This document shows, piece after piece, positions 32,503 to 41,338 of a stretch of DNA of 51,447 nucleotides. The translations under genes and the position numbers were made by a program. Source of the stretch: Methanobacterium sp. (GTDB lineage Archaea; Methanobacteriota; Methanobacteria; Methanobacteriales; Methanobacteriaceae); contig JAHKLP010000022.1 in the NCBI GenBank assembly GCA_020855015.1, forward strand, positions 1-51,447, read 5' to 3'. Position 1 is the first letter of the stretch; each line of letters starts with the position of its first letter. Under the pieces are notes generated by a model that searched no databases, was not told the DNA's origin, and saw nothing but the letters and a program-made list of their open reading frames with translations.

Positions 32503-33084
32503 CTATGAACTATTCTTTCCTGCCGTGAAGGCCTCTATAACTACTTTACCCTTTATTACATTGGCCCTGACTAATGTGTGGACCTTGATTCCTGTTTCTT
32601 TCTCTACAAATTTCCTACCATCACCCTTTTCTATTATGGCCATTACATCGATGATCTCCACCCCAATACGTTTTAGGGCTTTAATAACAGCAGCCATGGT
32701 CCCCCCTGTGCTGACCACGTCATCTACCAGGAAAACACGATCACCTTTGTTTAAACCGTTAATATACAATTCACCTTCACTGTAGCCAGTTGTTTGATGG
32801 ACTGCAACCTCCCCCTCCAAACCATAAGAACGTTTTCTCACTACTACAAATGGAATATTGGTGCTTAAGGAAATTGTAGTAGCCAAATGGATCCCCATGG
32901 CTTCCACACACACAATTTTGTCTACATTTAGATTTGCATACTTCGAAACAGCTTCTGCTACTTCTTGAAGCAATCCTGATTCAACCAGAGGAACCCCATC
33001 AGTTATGGGGTTTACAAAATAATTATAATCACCTTTTTTTACAATAGGAGATTCTATCAAACTCTCTACCAGCTTGTCAAGCAT
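32503..33084 (-). CDS. hpt: Hypoxanthine/guanine phosphoribosyltransferase
   Basis: 193 residues from ATG at 33084 (GGTGAT just upstream). An ATG at 33108 would add eight residues. The PRPP-binding loop VFLVDDVVSTGGTMAAVIKAL is near residue 120, and the archaeal Hpt N-terminus MLDKLVESLIESPIVKKGDYNYFVNPITDGVPL is intact. It salvages hypoxanthine or guanine to IMP or GMP. The length and archaeal PRTase family order are normal. Confidence 0.95.
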   Translation of the reverse strand: MLDKLVESLIESPIVKKGDYNYFVNPITDGVPLVESGLLQEVAEAVSKYANLNVDKIVCVEAMGIHLATTISLSTNIPFVVVRKRSYGLEGEVAVHQTTGYSEGELYINGLNKGDRVFLVDDVVSTGGTMAAVIKALKRIGVEIIDVMAIIEKGDGRKFVEKETGIKVHTLVRANVIKGKVVIEAFTAGKNSS

Positions 33085-33108
33085 GTCATCACCATTATTA
33101 ATATACAT

Positions 33109-33545
33109 TCATGTCCTTGTTTGCATGTTCTATGTTTATCCTTTCCTAGCATAATTTTATACAGATTCTCATTCAAATGTCTTCATATCATAATAAAAAA
33201 TCGGTAATCACATTTCATATATTTTTAAAAGAACTTCCCATTTATTTACTCATTTTTCGTCCAGAAAATTCCATCAGATCTTGATCAGGTTTACATTTAA
33301 CACGACACTTATATCTTAAATAGTATATATCGTATGAAAAGAAGTAATTAAAATTATATTTTTATAAAATAAGAGTTTTTATTAAAATAGCATTTTTGCT
33401 AAAAATAAGGTTTGTGCTCCAAACGGTGCAGCCCAATAAAATGATAAGTTTTAAGAGATTGGAATGTTTCTAATCCCTATATAAATAAATAATTAAATAA
33501 ATAAATTGTAATAACAAAAAAACAGCGATGACTTGGTGAAATATT
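33109..33545. promoter_or_regulatory. Divergent hpt-srp54 region with a small GC-rich hairpin island
   Basis: The 437-bp gap is AT-rich except for 33409-33435, where GTTTG-TGCTC-CAAAC forms a hairpin followed by GGTGCAGCCC. An AGCA-TTTT-TGCT hairpin is just upstream (33389-33400). The srp54 TATA box (CCTATATAAATAA, 33475-33487) lies downstream of the island, about 60 bp before the gene. The island is thus outside the probable srp54 leader; it may belong to another transcript or be a protein site. Confidence 0.4.
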
Positions 33546-34877
33546 ATGTTAGGCAACTTAGGCAAGAATCTGACAAAAACCATGAAGAAACTTGCTGGAA
33601 TGACCATTATAGATGAAGAAGTGGTTAAAGAGGTCATTAAAGACATCCAAAGGGCTTTAATTCAGTCTGATGTTAATATTAAACTTGTTTTAAATCTATC
33701 CAAAACCATTGAAGATAGAGCCTTAAACGAAGAACCCCCTAAAGGAGTTACAGCTAAGGAACATGTGATAAAAATTGTTTACGAAGAATTAGTACACCTC
33801 CTGGGAGATAAAGCTGCTGAAGTCCAAGTAGAAAAGAAACCATACAAAATCCTCTTTATGGGGCTGCAAGGAAGCGGTAAAACCACTACAATCGGCAAAA
33901 TGGGTAAATACTTGCAAAAAAAAGGTTTCAACCCTGCAATAATATGTACCGACACATGGAGACCCGCCGCATTTGAACAACTTCGCCAACTCACAGAAAA
34001 CCTGAATATATCCCTCTATGGAGATCCTGATAACGACAACGCCCTGGATCTAGCTCAAAAAGGTTTAGAAGAATTTAAAAAACAAGACATAATCATTGTA
34101 GACACTGCTGGACGTCATAAAGAGGAAAAAGACCTTCTTGATGAAATGGAACAAATATCGGCAGTTGTAGAGCCCGACGAAGTCATGCTGATTATTGATG
34201 GGACTATAGGTCAACAAGCCAGAGAACAGGCACTGGCTTTCAGTAAAACCACCGAAATTGGATCTATCGTGATAACTAAGCTCGACGGATCAGCTAAAGG
34301 AGGTGGGGCCCTTTCTGCAGTTGCAGAGATTGGAGCCCCAATAAAATTTATTGGTACCGGTGAACGCATTGATGATCTGGAAGTTTTTGATCCTGAAAGG
34401 TTTATATCTAGATTATTGGGCATGGGCGATATTAAAACTCTTATTGAACGTGCCGAGGAAATTGTAGATGAAGATGTTGATGCCGAAGCCATGGATGCCA
34501 TGCTTAGCGGTAAGTTCACCTTGAAAGATATGTACAGCCAGTTTGAAATGATGAATAAAATGGGCCCCATGCAGCAGGTGATGAATATGTTACCGGGTAT
34601 GGGTGGGAAATTACCCAAAAACGCCTCGCAGATAACTGAAGAGAAACTTACTAAATACAAGATCCTCATGGATTCTATGACTGAAGAGGAACTTAGTCAT
34701 CCTGAGATCATCAAACAATCCCGGGTTAAAAGAATATCTAGAGGCTCCGGGATGCGTAACGAGGATGTTAAAGAACTTCTTAAATATTATCAAGTTACTA
34801 AAAAAGCCATAAAGGGTTTCGGAAAACGTAAGATGGGTGGTCCCCTGGGGCAGATGATGCGCCAAATGATGCGATGA
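33546..34877 (+). CDS. srp54: Signal recognition particle GTPase SRP54
   Basis: 443 residues: an N domain of about 90 residues, a G domain with GLQGSGKTTTIGKMG (P-loop), DTWRPAAFEQL, DTAGRH and TKLDGSAKGGGALS, then a methionine-rich M domain (GKFTLKDMYSQFEMMNKMGPMQQVMNMLPGMG, SRVKRISRGSGM) ending in Met-rich MGGPLGQMMRQMMR. It binds 7S RNA and signal sequences and docks with FtsY at the membrane. The start follows a weak ACTTGGTGAAAT site. Confidence 0.98.
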   Translation: MLGNLGKNLTKTMKKLAGMTIIDEEVVKEVIKDIQRALIQSDVNIKLVLNLSKTIEDRALNEEPPKGVTAKEHVIKIVYEELVHLLGDKAAEVQVEKKPYKILFMGLQGSGKTTTIGKMGKYLQKKGFNPAIICTDTWRPAAFEQLRQLTENLNISLYGDPDNDNALDLAQKGLEEFKKQDIIIVDTAGRHKEEKDLLDEMEQISAVVEPDEVMLIIDGTIGQQAREQALAFSKTTEIGSIVITKLDGSAKGGGALSAVAEIGAPIKFIGTGERIDDLEVFDPERFISRLLGMGDIKTLIERAEEIVDEDVDAEAMDAMLSGKFTLKDMYSQFEMMNKMGPMQQVMNMLPGMGGKLPKNASQITEEKLTKYKILMDSMTEEELSHPEIIKQSRVKRISRGSGMRNEDVKELLKYYQVTKKAIKGFGKRKMGGPLGQMMRQMMR

Positions 34878-35051
34878 CATCTTTTAACCATTATTCAGAT
34901 CTGGCTTAATTTAGAGCTATTTTCTTATTAAATATTGTTAAATAATGATATTATTACATCAACAAATTGGAAAATTAACAAAAAAGCCTCCATTAACCTA
35001 TCATTAGGGCAATACTATTATTTAGTTAAATAAAATATCAGGAAACTATAT

Positions 35052-36272
35052 ATGGAAAATATTAAGGATCAAGCCATTGAAATAATAAAGATTACCGAAG
35101 GAAATATCTGTGATCGGTGTTTAGGTCGAAATTTCTACCCAAAAATCTCTGGGAAAGATAATCGTGAGAGAGGCCATAAACTTAAAATTGCATTAAGCAC
35201 GGAAGAAGACTTACCTGAAAAGAGTAACGAATGTTACATCTGTGGAGACATCTTTGAAACTCTTAAAAATAAATTAGAAAAAATAATAGATGAAATAAAT
35301 AATTCAAAAATTGAATTCTCAAATTTCCTGGTTGGTTGCCGTTTACCTGAAGAAATACTGGATAAAGAAAAAATTATATGGAACAAAACCGGTTTTAAAA
35401 GTGAAAGTATAAAAAAAGAGATTAACAGAGAGTTTGGTAAAGCATTAGCCATTCATCTGAATAAAGAAGTGGAATTTGATAATCCCAACATGGTCGTGAT
35501 GATGGACTATATCACTGATAAAGTGAAGCTTCAAATAAACCCACTGTTCCTCGAAGGCCGGTACCGTAAACTTATAAGGGGAATACCTCAGACCAGATGG
35601 CCCTGCAGGAAATGCAGAGGCAAGGGGTGTGATTTTTGTGATTTCACAGGTAAGATGTATCCAGAATCAGTTGAAGAGTTAATAGCTGAAAGAGTTCTCC
35701 AAGAAAGCGGAGGACAGGAATCACGATTTCACGGTGCAGGTAGGGAAGATATAGATGTTAGGATGCTGGGCAGAGGAAGACCCTTCGTTTTGGAGATTAA
35801 AGAGCCTAAAATTCGTAGTTTAAATTTGAAAGAATTAACTGAAAAAATAAATAACCACAGTCAGGGCAAAGTTGAAGTTCTTAATCTGCAAATGGTGGGG
35901 AAAGAACGCCGAAGCGGTGTAAAAAAATCATCTACAGAAACATTCAAAACATACCATGCAGTGGTAGAAGTGGAAAATACAATTTCCAATGATGATTTAA
36001 AAATCCTTAATACTCTTAAAATTATCAATCAAAGAACACCCATCCGAGTATCTCATCGTAGAGCTGATAAAATACGGGTTAGGGAAGTAAAAGAAGTCGA
36101 AACCAAAATAATTGATTCAAATCATTTTGATTTGATCATAAAATGCGAAGGCGGATTATATATCAAAGAACTTATATCTGGGGATGAAGACAGAACAAAA
36201 CCCAGTGTTACATCCCTCTTAGGAAGTCAAGCCATTTGTGTTGATCTAGATGTGCTGGAGGTTAATATTTAA
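35052..36272 (+). CDS. pus10: tRNA pseudouridine synthase Pus10
   Basis: 406 residues. An N-terminal THUMP-like region with zinc cysteines (CDRCLGRNF and CYICGD), a second cysteine group (WPCRKCRGKGCDFCDFTGKMYPESVEELI), and the catalytic segment FHGAGREDIDVRMLGRGRPFVLEIKEP, with the Asp in REDIDVRML. Archaeal Pus10 makes pseudouridine 54 and 55 in the tRNA T loop. It lies 174 bp after srp54 and is followed by a stem-loop. Confidence 0.95.
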   Translation: MENIKDQAIEIIKITEGNICDRCLGRNFYPKISGKDNRERGHKLKIALSTEEDLPEKSNECYICGDIFETLKNKLEKIIDEINNSKIEFSNFLVGCRLPEEILDKEKIIWNKTGFKSESIKKEINREFGKALAIHLNKEVEFDNPNMVVMMDYITDKVKLQINPLFLEGRYRKLIRGIPQTRWPCRKCRGKGCDFCDFTGKMYPESVEELIAERVLQESGGQESRFHGAGREDIDVRMLGRGRPFVLEIKEPKIRSLNLKELTEKINNHSQGKVEVLNLQMVGKERRSGVKKSSTETFKTYHAVVEVENTISNDDLKILNTLKIINQRTPIRVSHRRADKIRVREVKEVETKIIDSNHFDLIIKCEGGLYIKELISGDEDRTKPSVTSLLGSQAICVDLDVLEVNI

Positions 36273-36277
36273 ATGGG

Positions 36278-36311
36278 TAGAGTTTATAGAAAGATAGTTT
36301 TATAAACTCTA
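36278..36311 (+). terminator. Stem-loop after pus10
   Basis: TAGAGTTTATA (36278-36288) pairs perfectly with TATAAACTCTA (36301-36311), an 11-bp stem with a 12-base loop, starting 6 bp after the stop codon. No long T run follows, so it could stabilise the 3' end or terminate weakly. Confidence 0.45.
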
Positions 36312-36430
36312 AATTAATATCATTAATTTAATCGATTTCACCGAGGAATGACCGCTAAAGATTCACGCGAATTTTACCTTAAATTGTAAGTTTAGCCCCT
36401 AATAAAGCTATATTATGAATTAAAAGCTTA

Positions 36431-36532
36431 TAATCTCTGAGAACAATACATTGAATACGTAATGACATGTATTGCAAGACAGGATTTATATAAAATACTT
36501 ATAATACGGATTTGATGAGTATTCAGAGATTA
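36431..36532. promoter_or_regulatory. Nested inverted repeats around the rpl21e promoter
   Basis: TAATCTCTGA (36431-36440) is matched by TCAGAGATTA (36523-36532), 10 of 10 bases. Inside it, CAATACAT (36444-36451) is matched by ATGTATTG (36467-36474). The TATA box GGATTTATATAAAATAC (36482-36498) lies between the arms. rpl21e begins at 36605. Confidence 0.45.
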
Positions 36533-36601
36533 AAATAGTATCAATTGGATATCAATGAATAAAATAATATTTAAACCATTTCTGGTTGAATTGGAGGATT
36601 G

Positions 36602-36898
<297 letters not shown>

Positions 36899-36902
36899 TG
36901 GG

Positions 36903-37238
36903 ATGATTGGGAAGAAAACCCTGGATACAGATCCAATCCCTCTGGTCAATGTGAAGCCATTACTGGAGGAACGGGAGAAAATCCATGAACTAAGTTATGA
37001 ACAGAATCTGGCATTGGATCATGTCACTAAATTCTCCAAAATATCAGTGGAAAACGCAGCTAAACTGGTAAGTGAGTTAGAAGAGATTATCAAAAAGAAT
37101 CAAGCCATTAAGATAGCAGATCTTATGCCTGAAGATATGGACGACATGAGACTAATTTTTGCTAAAGAAAGAGGATCACACAAGAAAGAAGAACTAGAAA
37201 ACATATTAAAAATTGTTAATAAATACCGAGAAGATTAA
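36903..37238 (+). CDS. rpoF: RNA polymerase subunit F (Rpo4/Rpb4)
   Basis: 111 residues. The HRDC-like helical core is visible: LSYEQNLALDHVTKFSKISVENAAKLVSELEEIIKKNQAIKIADLMPEDMDDMRLIFAKERGSHKKEELENILKIVNKY. It forms the polymerase stalk with RpoE (Rpo7). The position between L21e and DUF655 is conserved in archaea and supports the call. Confidence 0.95.
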   Translation: MIGKKTLDTDPIPLVNVKPLLEEREKIHELSYEQNLALDHVTKFSKISVENAAKLVSELEEIIKKNQAIKIADLMPEDMDDMRLIFAKERGSHKKEELENILKIVNKYRED

Positions 37239-37349
37239 ATTCATAATAAATAACAATCTGAATGATTATTATATCAATCAGATGGCATCTAGACTTATTT
37301 AATAACTAAGTGCTTTTATAATTAATATATTTGTTGTCAGGGTGATAAA

Positions 37350-37931
37350 ATGGAGGATTACGCGATAATTCTGGACTTTCTACCGCTAGGTTATGTCAAA
37401 GAGGGATCTAACTCTTACAAACGTAAACCTGTGGCTCAGGCCATCGGTACAGAAGAATTCACCCTACTGGAGTTAACTCCCAAGGAAAATATAAACCTAG
37501 ACATTCATGAAAAGGTTTACATAGGTGCAGGACAAAGGGATAAAATCGCTAGGGTAAATCGTAGATTGCCCTTTAACAAACTAACCTCAACAGCCCAAAT
37601 CGAGGTTAATTATGTTATTGAAGAAATTATAAAAAGAAAAGAGGAAAAATTTATCCAATTCTTCAATGAAGCAGGCCCTATTTCCACCCGACTGCACCAG
37701 ATTGAACTTTTGCCTGGAATTGGCAAAAAGCACATGTGGGATATAATACAAGCACGAAAAGAAGCTCCTTTCAAGGACTTCGACGATGTGAAAAAACGAG
37801 TTCCCATGCTTTCTGATCCTGTGAAACTGATTGCCAAGAGAATTCAATTGGAACTTGAGGCTGCCGAAGATAGGAAAGGTAAAAAGAAATATATCCTTTT
37901 TACCAGACCCCTTAAAAGAAAATTTAATTAA
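37350..37931 (+). CDS. DUF655 family protein (OB and helix-hairpin-helix domains)
   Basis: 193 residues. An N-terminal OB-fold-like part (YAIILDFLPLGYVKEGSN...VYIGAGQRDKIARVNRRLPFNKL) and a C-terminal double helix-hairpin-helix (LHQIELLPGIGKKHMWDIIQARKEAPFKDFDDVKKRVPMLSDPVKLIAKRIQLEL, about residues 110-170), both nucleic-acid-binding modules. The family is archaeal and unsolved in function; constant linkage with L21e, Rpb4 and KsgA suggests ribosome or RNA work. It ends 8 bp before ksgA. Confidence 0.92.
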   Translation: MEDYAIILDFLPLGYVKEGSNSYKRKPVAQAIGTEEFTLLELTPKENINLDIHEKVYIGAGQRDKIARVNRRLPFNKLTSTAQIEVNYVIEEIIKRKEEKFIQFFNEAGPISTRLHQIELLPGIGKKHMWDIIQARKEAPFKDFDDVKKRVPMLSDPVKLIAKRIQLELEAAEDRKGKKKYILFTRPLKRKFN

Positions 37932-37939
37932 TAAGGGAA

Positions 37940-38779
37940 ATGTTGGCCAAAGAAACCTTTAATCTATTAAAAAAATATCATATACACTTAGACCGAAGGA
38001 AAGGCCAGAATTACCTTATTAACAATCATTTTTTATCAAAGATAATTGAAAATGCCCAGCTCGATGATTCCGATATTGTACTAGAGATAGGGGCAGGAAT
38101 AGGCACCTTAACAGTTCCTTTAGCAAGTAAAGTATCTAAAGTAATTGCCATTGAACAGGATAAACGGATTATTCCTATTCTTAGGGAAAGACTTATTGAA
38201 AAGGATATTTCCAATGTTGAGATACTGATAGGTGATGCCACCAAACTAGACTTTCCATATTTTTCCAAAGTGGTTTCAAATCTACCCTATCAAATATCCT
38301 CCCCCATAACCTTCAAACTCCTCCATTATGACTTTGATTTTGCTATTTTGATGTATCAACTTGAATTTGCCCAGAGGATGGTTGCAAAACCTGGTGAACC
38401 CGATTATTCCCGCCTTTCAGTTATGATGAACCTTTGTAGCCAGACCGAGCTTCTTTTCAAAGTTCCCGGGAAAGCATTTCTTCCCCAACCAAAGATTTCT
38501 TCTGCAGTTATTAAATTAACTCCCAATAAGAATCCTGATGTTGATAAATTTTTTGTCAAAACTTGCCGAGCATTATTCCAACATAAAAAAAAGAAATCAG
38601 GAAAAGCATTACTCCAGTCATTTCATGAAATATGTGATCTGGATTTTGACCGTAACACCATACGAAACATAATCTCACATGTGGATGGTAGATTAATTGA
38701 GGAAAGAGTTTTTAAACTAACCCCAAAAGAAATATTAATGATTTCCAGAGAACTTGAAGATGTGATGGAGAAGATATGA
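37940..38779 (+). CDS. ksgA: 16S rRNA dimethyladenosine transferase KsgA/Dim1
   Basis: 279 residues. SAM motif I VLEIGAGIGTLTVPLA near residue 55, motif II VIAIEQDKRII, and the catalytic NLPYQISSPITFKLL near residue 120, followed by a helical C-terminal domain. It dimethylates two adjacent adenosines in the helix 45 loop of 16S rRNA. A short AAGGGAA precedes the ATG. The stop overlaps the next ATG by 4 bp. Confidence 0.97.
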   Translation: MLAKETFNLLKKYHIHLDRRKGQNYLINNHFLSKIIENAQLDDSDIVLEIGAGIGTLTVPLASKVSKVIAIEQDKRIIPILRERLIEKDISNVEILIGDATKLDFPYFSKVVSNLPYQISSPITFKLLHYDFDFAILMYQLEFAQRMVAKPGEPDYSRLSVMMNLCSQTELLFKVPGKAFLPQPKISSAVIKLTPNKNPDVDKFFVKTCRALFQHKKKKSGKALLQSFHEICDLDFDRNTIRNIISHVDGRLIEERVFKLTPKEILMISRELEDVMEKI

Positions 38780-39102
38780 TGAATAAAATGCCTGAAACTG
38801 ATAGAAATCCCTACCAATTATTTCAAGAAGAATTTCCAGATCTAGCAGGACGTTTCAACGACTTAGTTGAGGCACAAAGTTCCCTTAAGGGAATGGATCC
38901 TAAAACTAAACAACTGACTGTTATAGCTATTCACACTGCTAACCGAAACCCGCTGGGTGTGAAGTTGCATGCCCAAATGGCTAAAAACCAGGGAGCTAAC
39001 AGGGATGAAATTTTAGGAGCTGTGATGATTAACTTACATCTTTCGGGACTTTCAAGTGTTCTGGAATGCCTTCCTGCAGCTATGGAAGGTTTAGAATTGT
39101 AA
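38776..39102 (+). CDS. CMD-like protein without active-site cysteines
   Basis: 108 residues with the carboxymuconolactone decarboxylase helical fold: FNDLVEAQSSLKGMDPKTKQLTVIAIHTANRNPLGVKLHAQMAKNQGANRDEILGAVMINLHLSGLSSVLECLPA. The catalytic ExxCxxH/CxxC site is replaced by NPLGVKLH, so AhpD-type disulfide chemistry is excluded; only one cysteine, near the end, remains. It overlaps ksgA by 4 bp, so expression is coupled. Activity unknown. Confidence 0.87.
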   Translation: MMNKMPETDRNPYQLFQEEFPDLAGRFNDLVEAQSSLKGMDPKTKQLTVIAIHTANRNPLGVKLHAQMAKNQGANRDEILGAVMINLHLSGLSSVLECLPAAMEGLEL

Positions 39103-39187
39103 AAAATCAGGAAAGGTTTAGAAACAATAAAAGAATTAGTATCACATTATCAATATTTATAATATAAACATTGTCTGAGGCACTAAA

Positions 39188-39787
39188 ATGTTAGAATATA
39201 AGGGAATCCACTATGAAACCCACCCTAAAGTATACGAACCGGCTGAAGATACTTTTCTATTTGCAGAAAATCTTCAAATTGAGAGAAGAGACCGAGTACT
39301 GGAGATAGGAACTGGAACCGGCCTTCTAGCAATAATAACCTCCAAAAAATGCAGTACGGTAACAGCAACTGATATTAATCCCCATGCCATAGATTGTGCT
39401 GTTAAAAATTTAATCACCAATAAATCCTACAATGTAGAGTTAAGAAAAGGAGATCTATTTGAACCAGTTAAAGATGATACATTCGACCTTATACTATTCA
39501 ATACACCATATTTACCTACTAATGAATCTGAAAGGGTTGGTGATGAACTTGATGATGCTTGGGATGGTGGAAGCGATGGTAGGGAAGTTATTGACCGGTT
39601 TTTGGAAGGTTTGAAAGACCATCTTAACCCGGGAGGTAGAGTTCAACTAGTACAATCATCTTTATCTGATATCGACAAAACAATTGAAAAATTGAATAGA
39701 ATAGGTTTAGATGCATCAGTGACAGCCAGGGAGAAATTTTTCTTCGAGGAAGTAGTGATAATTACTGGGAAACCAAAAAATGAGTAA
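39188..39787 (+). CDS. HemK2/Mtq2-type class I methyltransferase
   Basis: 199 residues. SAM motif I VLEIGTGTGLLAII (residues 37-50), motif II TATDINPHAIDCA, and the substrate motif LILFNTPYLPT, the archaeal variant of NPPY. Layout and length match archaeal HemK2 (N6AMT1/Mtq2), which methylates the glutamine of the GGQ motif in release factor aRF1. The start is ATG after a weak site. A tRNA or DNA target cannot be excluded. Confidence 0.88.
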   Translation: MLEYKGIHYETHPKVYEPAEDTFLFAENLQIERRDRVLEIGTGTGLLAIITSKKCSTVTATDINPHAIDCAVKNLITNKSYNVELRKGDLFEPVKDDTFDLILFNTPYLPTNESERVGDELDDAWDGGSDGREVIDRFLEGLKDHLNPGGRVQLVQSSLSDIDKTIEKLNRIGLDASVTAREKFFFEEVVIITGKPKNE

Positions 39788-39868
39788 TGCCTTTATTTAA
39801 CACTGTAAGATTTTAGAGCATGTGTTGTTTGTCGCTATTTTTAATACTTATCTGTCCCTGAATAATCC

Positions 39869-39903
39869 GAACAGTTCGAAAAAATGCTGATAGTTCGAAA
39901 AAA
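39869..39903. repeat. Paired AGTTCGAAAAAA repeats with CGAAC-A-GTTCG palindrome
   Basis: AGTTCGAAAAAA occurs at 39873-39884 and again at 39892-39903. The first copy overlaps the perfect inverted repeat CGAAC-A-GTTCG (39869-39879). The TATA box at 39911-39920 follows at once, so the repeats are placed like upstream operator sites of the putative RNA gene. Confidence 0.4.
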
Positions 39904-39938
39904 AATAAATTTTTATACAATTAAGACAATAGTTATAC

Positions 39939-40016
39939 TGAGGGGGGTTAGCCACTAAAATTACGTACAATCTGCTTTGTAAGGTACCATATTATTCCTA
40001 CATAACCCCCATCTCA
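39939..40016 (+). ncRNA. Putative structured small RNA, about 78 nt
   Basis: A TATA box (TTTTTATACAA, about 39910-39920) lies 20-30 bp upstream of TGAGGGGGGTTA at 39939-39950, which pairs with TAACCCCC-AT-CTCA at 40003-40016. That gives 8 bp, a two-base bulge and 4 more bp. Inside, TACAA and TTGTA form a second hairpin (about 39966-39982). A further hairpin AAATCC/GGATTT follows (40032-40052). No ORF explains this G/C-rich block in an AT-rich 513-bp gap. Expression is inferred, not shown. Confidence 0.4.
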
Positions 40017-40300
40017 CCCCACAATATCAAAAAATCCGACTGGGTAGGATTTGTTTACTCACTCCAAATACCTATCTACCCCCTCATCTTAATATCCAAA
40101 AATTTTCTTTGTTAATTATTTCTTCAATAGCCCTATTTATCATGTTTAAACCATATTATAGGCAGTTAATTCAGTTGATTAATGATTATCTATATTCCAT
40201 CAACTTATGAAGTTTTTATAATAAAAATAAAGAATTAAACCTATAACTAAAAAATAGTTTATAATAATGAAACTATTTGAATTAGTTTTTTTTATAGATT

Positions 40301-41311
40301 TTAGGTGCTCATTTTAAAAATAAAAATACATGGTTGAGGATTCAGATACTGAATTTTAGCTTTTTCAACAGGAGTTCCTTTAGGATATCCTGCTAAATAT
40401 GTATTAAATGCTTTTTCGGAATTTCCACTTGAAAAAACATGTAACCACAATATGCCAGTAGTTTTATTTCCAATACAAGCTCTTATAACATCATTCACAC
40501 GAATTGGTTGGTTAGAAAAAGGATGACTATCTTCAGTACTGTTCTCCGAGCAATCAATTATCCAAACTGCAGAATTATCAGTTACATGAACCGGATCAGT
40601 CATCAAATAAAAATCTTTAGAATTTAACATGTCTTGGGTGACTCGGAAATGATAACAAGTCCAACCCGATTTTTTATTCTTGTAGTCCACCGCTATGTGA
40701 CTGGGATTCCCTGTTATATCTTTATGCGGACATATAAATCCTCCAACTTTCTGTTTTGATTTATTAGAATTATATTTCATTGCATCTATGAAAACCAAGA
40801 TACTGGTGTTATAGAAATTACAAAGAACCCTTCTATTTACAACTACTACATCTGATGATGATGTGCTTATTTCCCCCATAGTAATGGGTTCCATAGATGG
40901 ATCTACAGGACAAATAGTCAAACTCGAGTCATGATAAGGAGGTATTACTCGACCTCTCATTAATTCATCATAATTTTCCTTAAGAGAGTTTATTTTCTGT
41001 AAACTTAGCGTTTTCTGACTTAATCCACTGTTAACATGGTTTACATGAGATAATCCTGGAGTTACTCCATTGAAATTTCCTAATTCTTCCCAATTTTCCG
41101 GTGTACCGGGATTTTTAATCAACATGTCAGCAGCACTGATGGCCATCCTATCTACAGAATTAGCATAAGAATAATCCTGGATTTTAGAACCAACACTATC
41201 CATTGCATCTGCAGAAACTCCCAAAACTACGGTTATAATAATGAGAGCTATCATTAAATCCGTAGAAAACACCACCCCCCTTTTTTCTTCCATTAATTTA
41301 TAATTAACCAT
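40301..41311 (-). CDS. Pilin-like surface protein, N-terminal hydrophobic helix
   Basis: 336 residues from ATG at 41311 (GGAGTGA upstream). A short basic leader ends in EKRG, then a hydrophobic stretch VVFSTDLMIALIIITVVLGVSADAMDSV, the layout of type IV pilin-like or pseudopilin N-termini, although no QxSxE class III motif is seen. The rest is a Cys-containing outside domain (eight or so Cys, with TICP and FICPHK) rich in Asn and Ser. It lies 27 bp after a similarly built gene. Probably surface-exposed; family not recognised. Confidence 0.75.
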   Translation of the reverse strand: MVNYKLMEEKRGVVFSTDLMIALIIITVVLGVSADAMDSVGSKIQDYSYANSVDRMAISAADMLIKNPGTPENWEELGNFNGVTPGLSHVNHVNSGLSQKTLSLQKINSLKENYDELMRGRVIPPYHDSSLTICPVDPSMEPITMGEISTSSSDVVVVNRRVLCNFYNTSILVFIDAMKYNSNKSKQKVGGFICPHKDITGNPSHIAVDYKNKKSGWTCYHFRVTQDMLNSKDFYLMTDPVHVTDNSAVWIIDCSENSTEDSHPFSNQPIRVNDVIRACIGNKTTGILWLHVFSSGNSEKAFNTYLAGYPKGTPVEKAKIQYLNPQPCIFIFKMST

Positions 41312-41338
41312 ACTTTCACTCCAGAATTGTTAAATTTG

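Noticed and set aside
36500..36560. Possible C/D box guide RNA around TTTGATGAGT
   Set aside because: A C-like box is present, but no matching D box or C'/D' pair at the right spacing was found.
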